Shown piece after piece: positions 1-4,758 of a stretch of DNA of 8,771 nucleotides. Positions within the stretch are counted from its first letter, which is position 1, and every line of letters starts with the position of its first letter. A program made the translations under genes and the position numbers. The notes beneath the pieces were generated by a model. It did not search any database. It saw only the letters and a program-made list of their open reading frames with translations, and had not been told where the DNA came from. The DNA is from an uncultured Lachnospiraceae bacterium (GTDB lineage: Bacteria > Bacillota > Clostridia > Lachnospirales > Lachnospiraceae): assembly GCA_910588535.1 (NCBI GenBank), contig CAJUOO010000093.1:1-8771 (forward strand), read 5' to 3'.

Positions 1-72
1 TTTCACTAAGCGAGAGCGGGGTGACGGAGGACCACAGGCAGTTCGCCGGGCGGACATTTCCAGAAAATGATA
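1..72 (+). repeat. Dispersed repeat, copy A (left end of window)
   Basis: Bases 1-31 are a perfect inverted repeat of 8720-8750. The following 41 bases align without gaps to the complement of 8679-8719, with 16 mismatches, and end in a shared AAAATGATA. The left boundary is cut by the window edge. One reading frame is open from base 3 to a TAA at 87-89; it includes the peptide GVTEDHRQFAGRTFPEND and could be the C-terminal end of a gene entering from the left. The central GGC-AGTTC-GCC is a minute palindrome whose arms become AGC/GCT in copy B, a paired change. The repeat is seen directly; its function is unknown. Confidence 0.85.
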
Positions 73-84
73 CAACAGATAAAG

Positions 85-107
85 TATAACATTTACAAGA
101 TGTTATA
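85..107. other. Perfect 8-bp AT-rich inverted repeat, hairpin or operator
   Basis: TATAACAT (85-92) and ATGTTATA (100-107) are perfect complements around a 7-base loop. The hairpin sits 85 bases beyond the stop of the minus-strand acetyltransferase gene and just past repeat copy A. It has no convincing T-run on either side and is low in GC, so it would be a weak terminator. A palindromic protein-binding site is equally possible. Confidence 0.35.
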
Positions 108-191
108 AGCTAGTGCTACACGTATGCAATATCTTGTATAATTAAATCTTATTGCGACAGTCCTTTGTTAGATAGAAAAATCAATATAAAA

Positions 192-686
192 TTAACTGAT
201 TGTTTTGCAAAGCTTGAATTGAGCTTCAAATCTGTCTTTGCCACCTTCCACGCCAACGATATGGAATCCACATTTATTTATGTAAAAATAATGATTACGG
301 TAGGAGACAGCAGGAGTATCGGTATACCATGTTTTGATTTTTGGATACATATGTTCCACAAAACGCCATGCAATGCTGCCATATCCATTGCCACTTAAAT
401 CAGTGTCAATAAAAATATTTCCAAGGTAGCCTGAACCATGCTCTTCATGGATAAATAATATGATTGCTCCTATAGGTGTACCATTCAGATTAATACGATA
501 GGATGTAGCTTCGGGATGAAATCCCCATTTTTCTAAAAAGCTGCCATCATCATAACCCGGCGGTCCGCCTTCAGGCTTTTGAAAAAATAGTTGTGAATCA
601 TTATCGAACGATCGTTTCATAATAGGAGTTAAAGATGGAATATCATCTTTTGTCATTGGCGTAAAGCATAAATTTTCAAATTCCAT
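192..686 (-). CDS. GNAT-family N-acetyltransferase
   Basis: This 164-residue protein has the size of a single GNAT domain. Such enzymes transfer an acetyl group from acetyl-CoA to an amine on a small molecule, peptide or antibiotic; the substrate here cannot be read. The acetyl-CoA loop (motif A) is at about residues 88-111, with IFIDTDLSGNGYGS. It keeps the glycines of the Q/R-x-x-G-x-G/A signature but has Ser where Gln or Arg is usual. Motif B follows at about 128-146 (SYRNHYFYINKCGFHIVGV), the common 'N..FY.K.GF' ending. There is no signal peptide or membrane segment, so it is cytoplasmic. The ATG start is firm because GGAGGTG (complement of 694-700) lies 7 bases upstream. The gene stands alone and diverges from everything to its right. 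A TTGACA is visible on this strand (complement of 725-730), but no good -10 box is correctly spaced from it. The family call is secure; the specific role is not. Confidence 0.85.
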   Translation of the reverse strand: MEFENLCFTPMTKDDIPSLTPIMKRSFDNDSQLFFQKPEGGPPGYDDGSFLEKWGFHPEATSYRINLNGTPIGAIILFIHEEHGSGYLGNIFIDTDLSGNGYGSIAWRFVEHMYPKIKTWYTDTPAVSYRNHYFYINKCGFHIVGVEGGKDRFEAQFKLCKTIS

Positions 687-862
687 TAATTTTCACCTCC
701 ATGTGTTTTATCAGTTTCTATAATTGTCAATGATGACCATACATAGTTTTAACCTTGTTTTACAAAGGATGTAGTATCATCTAATAGACGCGCTAGTATT
801 TTTGTTAAATGATTGCGGGGCATGCAGATCTTTTTTATATTTCTATTTATACATACTATATG

Positions 863-892
863 TTAAAAAGTAATTTCTGTATATAGTATAAT
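863..892 (+). promoter_or_regulatory. Candidate sigma-A promoter upstream of the oxidoreductase
   Basis: A perfect TATAAT (887-892) is preceded, with an 18-base spacer, by TTAAAA (863-868), which matches the -35 consensus at four of six positions. A transcript would begin near 899 and carry a leader of about 200 bases to the small open frame at 1099, or about 310 bases to the oxidoreductase. The surroundings are very AT-rich, so chance matches are common. Confidence 0.4.
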
Positions 893-916
893 ATCACTAT
901 AGTTAGCAAAGAGGTG

Positions 917-966
917 TGTTTTTCAATAGGTTCCTTGAGAATCACAAGCAGTTCGCTGGACTATTT
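917..966 (+). repeat. Decayed repeat, copy B
   Basis: Bases 937-960 match copy A bases 27-50 at 19 of 24 positions, including an uninterrupted CAGTTCGC. Upstream, GTTTTTCA resembles the outer edge of copy D, but most of the 31-base arm is missing. In the frame that is conserved between copies A and D, it reads ENHKQFAG against EDHRQFAG in copy A. The changes are D to N, R to K and two silent ones. The boundaries are approximate. Confidence 0.55.
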
Positions 967-1098
967 TTATCTATAAGACAAAACATGTTGTTATTCTGTT
1001 TGTACAGGATTGATACATCGTTTTTGTTGTATTCTTTAAGAGAATTTGGTAATCTATAAATACAAACAAATTAAAAATAGACATAAAGTTGCAGGTAT

Positions 1099-1212
1099 AT
1101 GAAGAATTACAGCATATTTGATATATTTAGTAAAATAACAGAGTGGCTATACGGACCTCTTTCGAAAATGATTAAAAAGAACTCATCTAAGTTAAAATGG
1201 GGGAAAATATAG
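1099..1212 (+). CDS. Possible 37-residue small basic protein upstream of the oxidoreductase
   Basis: An ATG at 1099-1101 opens 37 codons ending in TAG at 1210-1212, directly against the ATG at 1213. The peptide begins MKNYSIFDIFSKITEWLYGP and continues with a lysine-rich tail (SKMIKKNSSKLKWGKI). It could form an amphipathic helix with a basic C-terminus, as in membrane-binding or leader peptides. The ribosome binding site is weak (CAGG at 1092-1095). Residues 16-27 are encoded inside repeat copy C; relative to copy D, the extended segment differs at four bases here, three of them silent in this frame. This could be a true small gene translationally coupled to the oxidoreductase, or a chance open frame created by the repeat. 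I recognise no family and propose no function. Confidence 0.3.
   Translation: MKNYSIFDIFSKITEWLYGPLSKMIKKNSSKLKWGKI
1136..1179 (+). repeat. Partial repeat, copy C
   Basis: Bases 1144-1172 (starting TGGCTATACGGACCT) match the complement of 8680-8708 at 27 of 29 positions, and weaker similarity extends to both sides. Only the inner half of the repeat is present; the 31-base arm of copies A and D is absent. It lies about 40 bases before the oxidoreductase start and overlaps the possible small gene at 1099-1212. Confidence 0.75.
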
Positions 1213-2775
1213 ATGCAAGGAAATGGAAAGAAAATTATAATTGTCGGCGGAGGTATTGCAGGACTGGCAGCAGGTATATATGGAAGGCTGGCGGGGTATG
1301 TTGTAGAGATCTATGAAAAGAATCCATCTGCTGGAGGACAATGTGTGGGATGGGATCGAAATGGCTGCCATATCGATAATTGTATCCATTGGCTGACAGG
1401 AACAAAGAAAGGGACACAATTGCGCGAGGTCTGGGAGATGGTGGGAGCACTTCAGGAGAAGACAGAATTTGTGGATTGTGATAAATTTTATACAAGCATA
1501 ACAAAAGATCACACGGTGACTTTGTGGAAGGATTTGGATAGGACGGAGGCCGAGCTTTTGGCTCTATCACCACAGGATAGAAAAGAGATTAAAAAATTTA
1601 TAGAACATGTGAGATATGCGGCGGAATGTGAGATGCCAGCAGAGAAGCCTATGGATGCTATGGGAATTGGTGATTATATTCAAATGGGTGCTGCTATGGC
1701 ACATATGCCGAGAGTGATAAAGGAATACGGCTCCATAGATATGCAGGAAATGGCACAGCGCTTTAGCCATCCAGCCCTAAAGACTTTATTTACGGACTAT
1801 ATGCCAAAACAATATACAGCAAGCTCCTTTTTGGTGTCGTATGCAAGTGTTGCCTCAGGCAATGGAGAAATACCTAAGGGTGGTTCTATGGCAATGACAA
1901 ACCGTATGGTGGAGCGCTTTCTTAGATTAGGAGGAAAACTGTATTGCTCCTGCACCGTTTTGCAAATTTTAATTGAAAATAGAAAAGCAGTAGGAATTTG
2001 TTTCAAGACATCTTCTCAATTACATACAAGTACAATTTCGCAGACACAATCAATAAGACAGGTCAAGGATGAAATAAAAGATCAAACAATAGTGCGCGCT
2101 GATTATATCATATCAGCGGTGGATACTATGGAGATGTTTGCACACCTGATAGGAAAAAAATATATGAACAAGGCATGGAGAGTGTGCTATGCAGATAGTG
2201 AGAAATATCCCCTATTTAGTGCAGTGCAGGCAGCATTTATGGCGGATAGCGAGGCATATAAGGAAAAGGGAACATTATTTTTTTACTGTTCTCCTTTTAG
2301 AGTGGGAGGACGAGTGATAGACAGATTATCCATAAAAAGCTATGAATATGAGCCAGAATTTGCACCAGAAGGAAAAGTAGTTCTTCAGGTTAATATTCCA
2401 CAATTTGACAAGGAGTATTTCTATTGGAAGAACTTGACAAGGAAGGAATATGAAGAGGAGAAAAAGGAGGTGGCCAGAAAGATAGAAGAATGTCTGTTAA
2501 TACAATTTCCAAAGCTTCAGGGTCATATGGAGCTCCTTGACTGCTGGACGCCTATAACCTATGAGCGGTACTGTAATGCCTATCACGGTGCATATATGAG
2601 TTTTATTATAAAAAAGGGCGTGAGATCATTTCGAGTAAAGGGAACAGTAAAGGGGATCAAACATCTGTATATTGCCAGTCAATGGATTATGGCGCCGGGA
2701 GGGCTGCCAGTGGCCGTGACAGCAGGAAAGTTTGCTATATGGCGGATAGCGAGGAAGGATAAGATAAAATGGTAG
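1213..2775 (+). CDS. FAD-dependent oxidoreductase, phytoene desaturase (CrtI)-like
   Basis: This 520-residue flavoprotein is full length for the CrtI / retinol-saturase-like family (COG1233 type), which desaturates or reduces polyenes and related lipids. The N-terminal dinucleotide-binding fold is clear: IIIVGGGIAGLAAGIYGRLA at residues 8-27 gives GxGxxG at 12-17, and Glu35 follows as the usual ribose contact. A GGS..M..RMVERFLRLGG segment lies at about 223-240. The C-terminal FAD motif is at about 485-512 (LYIASQWIMAPGGLPVAVTA). Residues about 266-293 are a Ser/Thr/Gln-rich stretch where relatives usually have a short turn. No signal peptide or membrane segment is evident. The ATG is preceded by a GGGGG run (1199-1203) 9 bases away, and may be coupled to the small open frame that ends at 1212. 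No carotenoid synthesis genes are nearby, so a carotenoid role is unlikely and the substrate is unknown. Confidence 0.85.
   Translation: MQGNGKKIIIVGGGIAGLAAGIYGRLAGYVVEIYEKNPSAGGQCVGWDRNGCHIDNCIHWLTGTKKGTQLREVWEMVGALQEKTEFVDCDKFYTSITKDHTVTLWKDLDRTEAELLALSPQDRKEIKKFIEHVRYAAECEMPAEKPMDAMGIGDYIQMGAAMAHMPRVIKEYGSIDMQEMAQRFSHPALKTLFTDYMPKQYTASSFLVSYASVASGNGEIPKGGSMAMTNRMVERFLRLGGKLYCSCTVLQILIENRKAVGICFKTSSQLHTSTISQTQSIRQVKDEIKDQTIVRADYIISAVDTMEMFAHLIGKKYMNKAWRVCYADSEKYPLFSAVQAAFMADSEAYKEKGTLFFYCSPFRVGGRVIDRLSIKSYEYEPEFAPEGKVVLQVNIPQFDKEYFYWKNLTRKEYEEEKKEVARKIEECLLIQFPKLQGHMELLDCWTPITYERYCNAYHGAYMSFIIKKGVRSFRVKGTVKGIKHLYIASQWIMAPGGLPVAVTAGKFAIWRIARKDKIKW
2238..2254 (+). repeat. 17-bp direct repeat inside the oxidoreductase gene, first copy
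   Basis: TATGGCGGATAGCGAGG occurs here and again at 2738-2754, exactly 500 bases apart. The two are read in different frames: here the peptide is MADSEA, there it is IWRIAR, so shared protein function does not explain the match. It may be chance or a trace of a small copying event. Confidence 0.7.
2738..2754 (+). repeat. 17-bp direct repeat inside the oxidoreductase gene, second copy
   Basis: This is identical to 2238-2254 and lies at the extreme 3' end of the gene, just after the C-terminal FAD motif. A recombination between the two copies would delete 500 bases and shift the reading frame. Confidence 0.7.
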
Positions 2776-2835
2776 ATGGCGGTTGTCAGTGTGTATCGAA
2801 TTTTTTCATATAAAAAAGGAATCTTCTTACAAAAG

Positions 2836-2864
2836 TTGACAGATTGTACTATCAATGGTATAGT
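2836..2864 (+). promoter_or_regulatory. Near-consensus sigma-A promoter of the DUF4234 gene
   Basis: TTGACA (2836-2841), a 17-base spacer, and TATAGT (2859-2864) match consensus at 11 of 12 positions with ideal spacing. Transcription would start near 2871, giving a leader of about 30 bases to the ATG at 2901. This also argues against any upstream start such as TTG 2844, which lies inside the promoter. It is the best promoter in the window and implies separate, probably strong, expression of this gene. Confidence 0.85.
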
Positions 2865-2882
2865 AAAAGGGACTTTAAGAAA

Positions 2883-2891
2883 GGGGGGGGG
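2883..2891 (+). promoter_or_regulatory. Nine-G tract serving as the ribosome binding site
   Basis: A run of nine G residues ends 9 bases before the ATG at 2901 and replaces a normal AGGAGG. Long G runs slip during replication, so the strength or spacing of this site could vary between cells. The run is also error-prone in sequencing, so its exact length should be confirmed. Confidence 0.55.
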
Positions 2892-2900
2892 AAGTTTCAG

Positions 2901-3245
2901 ATGATTAAACAAAGAAACATAGCTCTGTGCATAATTTTATCCATCGTTACCTGTGGAATATATGGTTTTTACTGGTTTGTATGTCTTACTGATGATATGA
3001 ATACAGCAGTAGAGGAGCAGGGTACGACAGGTGTAGTTGCCTTGCTTTTAACGATTGTCACCTGTGGATTTTATAGTCTATACTGGGCTTACAAGATGGG
3101 TGAGAAGGTAGATGTGTTAAAGGCAAGAAATGGGGTTCAGACAAGCAACAGCGGAATTATGTATCTGATATTAAATGTTCTGGGACTTAGCATTGTCACA
3201 TGGGCTTTGCTTCAGAATGAACTGAATCAGGTTGCAGATGTATAA
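2901..3245 (+). CDS. Small DUF4234-type membrane protein
   Basis: Read from ATG 2901 this is a 114-residue protein with three hydrophobic segments at about residues 6-28, 43-66 and 85-104. The first two carry a duplicated motif, IVTCGIYGFYW (15-25) and IVTCGFYSLYW (52-62). This 'TCGIY..YW' signature is typical of DUF4234, whose function is unknown. The loop between the first two segments is acidic (DDMNTAVEEQ). I chose ATG 2901 because it follows the promoter at 2836-2864 and the G-rich binding site. An in-frame TTG at 2844 would add 19 residues but lies between the -35 and -10 boxes. A hairpin at 3257-3288 follows the stop, so the gene is probably monocistronic. The family call rests on the repeated motif and topology; the protein's role cannot be inferred. 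Confidence 0.8.
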   Translation: MIKQRNIALCIILSIVTCGIYGFYWFVCLTDDMNTAVEEQGTTGVVALLLTIVTCGFYSLYWAYKMGEKVDVLKARNGVQTSNSGIMYLILNVLGLSIVTWALLQNELNQVADV

Positions 3246-3256
3246 AGAAGAAGAGG

Positions 3257-3289
3257 AAGAGGCGGTGAGCGGATGCTTGCCGCCTCTTT
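3257..3289 (+). terminator. Intrinsic terminator-like hairpin after the DUF4234 gene
   Basis: Bases 3257-3270 pair with 3275-3288 to form a 14-bp stem (core AGAGGCGG/CCGCCTCT, with two G-T pairs) closed by a GGAT tetraloop. It begins 12 bases after the DUF4234 stop and is preceded by a purine-rich run. The downstream T-tract is short (TTT, then G), so termination may be incomplete. The stem itself is strong. Confidence 0.7.
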
Positions 3290-3331
3290 GCTGAGAGTTG
3301 GTGAATGTTTTTCTACTTTGCCTGATAGCGC

Positions 3332-3360
3332 TTGCTTTCTTAAGGGTTTTATACTAAAAT
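3332..3360 (+). promoter_or_regulatory. Candidate promoter of the luxS operon
   Basis: TTGCTT (3332-3337), a 17-base spacer, and TAAAAT (3355-3360) form a plausible sigma-A promoter with a weak -35 and a good -10. It lies between the terminator-like hairpin and luxS and would start transcription about 45 bases before the luxS ATG. It is the best-spaced pair I found in this gap. Confidence 0.4.
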
Positions 3361-3371
3361 GTACAAAAAGG

Positions 3372-3395
3372 GCGTGATTGCCCACAATCATTCGC
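3372..3395 (+). promoter_or_regulatory. Hairpin in the luxS leader
   Basis: TGATTG (3375-3380) pairs with CAATCA (3385-3390) around the loop CCCA. A flanking GCG/CGC pairing (3372-3374 with 3393-3395) extends it across a two-base bulge. It lies about 8 bases upstream of the luxS ribosome binding site. It could affect transcript stability or translation, or be an operator if the start site lies further upstream. It is too small to call a riboswitch. Confidence 0.35.
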
Positions 3396-3413
3396 ATATA
3401 GAAGGAGATAAAT

Positions 3414-3893
3414 ATGGAAAAAATAGCGAGTTTTACAGTGAATCATCTGGATTTGCTGACGGGGATTTATGTATCAAGGAAGGATTATATTGGCAAAGAG
3501 GTGGTAACTACCTTTGATCTTAGAATGACTAGGCCGAATGTGGAGCCTGTGATGGGGACGGAGGCGATACATGCGCTGGAACATCTGTGTGCTACATTTT
3601 TGAGAAATCATAAGGAGTGGGGAGGCCGGGTGATCTATTTTGGACCGATGGGATGTCGGACAGGATGCTATCTGCTGCTTGCGGGTGATCTGGAATCGGA
3701 GGATGTGATAGAGCTGGTACGTGAGATGATGAATTTTGTTATGGAATTTGAGGGTGAGATACCCGGTGCGGCGGCTAAAGACTGTGGAAATTATCTTGAT
3801 ATGAATCTGTCTATGGCAAAATACCATGCAGGGAAATTTTATAGAGAAGTGTTAGAATCCCCTGTAAAGGAGCGGCTGCATTACCCACAGTAG
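3414..3893 (+). CDS. luxS: S-ribosylhomocysteine lyase, autoinducer-2 synthesis
   Basis: LuxS cleaves S-ribosylhomocysteine to homocysteine and DPD, the precursor of the AI-2 signal, and so recycles the activated methyl cycle in the cytoplasm. The 159 residues are normal length for the family. The metal site is intact: His53 and His57 in HALEH, plus Cys124 in KDCGNYLDMN. Glu56 is the usual general base, and Cys81 in FGPMGCRTGC corresponds to the catalytic cysteine. His11 in the N-terminal NHL motif fits the substrate pocket. The start is firm, with AAGGAG at 3402-3407 six bases before ATG. It is the first gene of a five-gene co-directional block, and the next gene starts 26 bases after the stop. 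No nucleosidase (pfs) or methionine-cycle partner is visible, so the substrate must come from enzymes encoded elsewhere. Confidence 0.97.
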   Translation: MEKIASFTVNHLDLLTGIYVSRKDYIGKEVVTTFDLRMTRPNVEPVMGTEAIHALEHLCATFLRNHKEWGGRVIYFGPMGCRTGCYLLLAGDLESEDVIELVREMMNFVMEFEGEIPGAAAKDCGNYLDMNLSMAKYHAGKFYREVLESPVKERLHYPQ

Positions 3894-3919
3894 GCAGCGT
3901 GGCAGAAAGGAAGGGGAAG

Positions 3920-4756
3920 ATGCCGGGGCTGATTTTGGAGGGTGGAACCTTCCGGGCGATTTTTAGTGCGGGGTGCATGGATGCACTGTTGGCACATCAT
4001 GTGATGTTTCCTTATTGTATTGGGGTGTCGGCTGGAATCACGGACGCATTTTCTTATATATCCAGACAGAAGGGCAGAAATCTTGATATGTTGGTGGATT
4101 TGCGGCATGATAAGCGCTATGTTGGAAAGAGGAATTTTTTAAAATCAAGAAGCTTGTTTGGGCTGGATTTTGCTTATGACACTGTGCCGAATCAGCTCTA
4201 TCCTTTTGACTGGGAAACATTTTACCAGTATAAGGGAAGGATCTTGGTGGGTGTGACGAACGCTGAGACCGGGGAGGCAGAATATATGGACGGGAGGAAG
4301 CTTGATAAGCGGTGTATGATGCTTCGGGCAACCTGTGCGATCCCGCTATTGTTTCCAGAGATAGAGATAGATGGAAAGATATATTATGATGGAGGACTGC
4401 GTGATCCAATCCCAATCAGGCGCGCGATAGAGGATGGGAATAAGAAGAACTTAATTCTTCTTACCCGCCCGAAGGAGTATAGAAAAGAATTGAATAAGAG
4501 CACCCGCATGGCAGCGGCAGTGTTAAAAAAGAAATATCCAAAGCTTTACCCGCTGTTTTTAACTCGTCATATGGCATATAATAAGACGGTGGAATATTGT
4601 GAGCGGTTGGAGGCGGAGGGGCGGGCGGTAATTCTAAGACCGTCCCATCCCATCGAGAGCTTGGAGAAGGATGTGGCGGTGATTCGGGCAAATTATGAGA
4701 TGGGGTATACGTTGGCAGAGGAAAAAGTGGAAGAGATCAAGGCATTATGGAGGTAG
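3920..4756 (+). CDS. Patatin-like phospholipase / esterase family protein
   Basis: This is a serine hydrolase of the bacterial patatin family (RssA/YjjU-like), which hydrolyses acyl esters with a Ser-Asp dyad. From ATG 3920 it is 278 residues. The oxyanion-hole region LILEGGTFRAIFSAGCMDAL opens the protein. The nucleophile elbow GVSAG has Ser37, and the Asp of DGGLRDPIP (Asp157) completes the dyad. The glycine-rich loop reads EGGTFRA rather than the more common GGGxRG, a mild deviation. No signal peptide is present, so it is probably cytoplasmic or peripheral. I prefer ATG 3920, which follows AAGGAAGGGG and matches the usual family N-terminus. An in-frame GTG at 3899 would add 7 residues but has a poor binding site. 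Its end overlaps the binding site of the next gene, indicating coupled translation. The natural lipid is unknown. Confidence 0.88.
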   Translation: MPGLILEGGTFRAIFSAGCMDALLAHHVMFPYCIGVSAGITDAFSYISRQKGRNLDMLVDLRHDKRYVGKRNFLKSRSLFGLDFAYDTVPNQLYPFDWETFYQYKGRILVGVTNAETGEAEYMDGRKLDKRCMMLRATCAIPLLFPEIEIDGKIYYDGGLRDPIPIRRAIEDGNKKNLILLTRPKEYRKELNKSTRMAAAVLKKKYPKLYPLFLTRHMAYNKTVEYCERLEAEGRAVILRPSHPIESLEKDVAVIRANYEMGYTLAEEKVEEIKALWR

Positions 4757-4758
4757 AT

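Larger units (their letters stand above)
687..1098. other. AT-rich intergenic region between the divergent genes
   Basis: This stretch holds the ribosome binding site of the minus-strand acetyltransferase gene, a candidate rightward promoter near 863-892, and a decayed repeat copy near 917-966. A small imperfect palindrome ATTCT-TTAAG-AGAAT lies around 1031-1045. I see no convincing gene, tRNA or riboswitch. The only notable open frame here, GTG 916 to TAA 1057-1059, lacks a usable ribosome binding site. Confidence 0.5.

Noticed and set aside
165..398. Plus-strand open frame of 77 codons
   Set aside because: It is antisense to the acetyltransferase gene, which has a clear family motif and ribosome binding site; the plus frame has neither.
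687..1212. Riboswitch, tRNA or small RNA in the long gap
   Set aside because: I found no extended GC-rich paired structure, cloverleaf or known aptamer core; the region is AT-rich with only short palindromes.
2804..2821. T-run / A-run pairing as a terminator of the oxidoreductase gene
   Set aside because: TTTTTT and AAAAAA flank CATAT, but the stem is only A-T pairs with no GC core, so it is too weak to call.
2844..2900. Upstream TTG start for the DUF4234 gene
   Set aside because: It lies between the -35 and -10 boxes of a near-consensus promoter, and the added residues do not resemble the family N-terminus.
3899..3919. GTG start for the patatin-like gene
   Set aside because: It has a poor binding site, and its seven extra residues precede the normal family beginning; ATG 3920 has AAGGAAGGGG in front.
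4747..4758. ATG 4747 as the aminopeptidase start
   Set aside because: GGAGG at 4749-4753 is correctly spaced for ATG 4759 and would lie inside the gene if 4747 were used.
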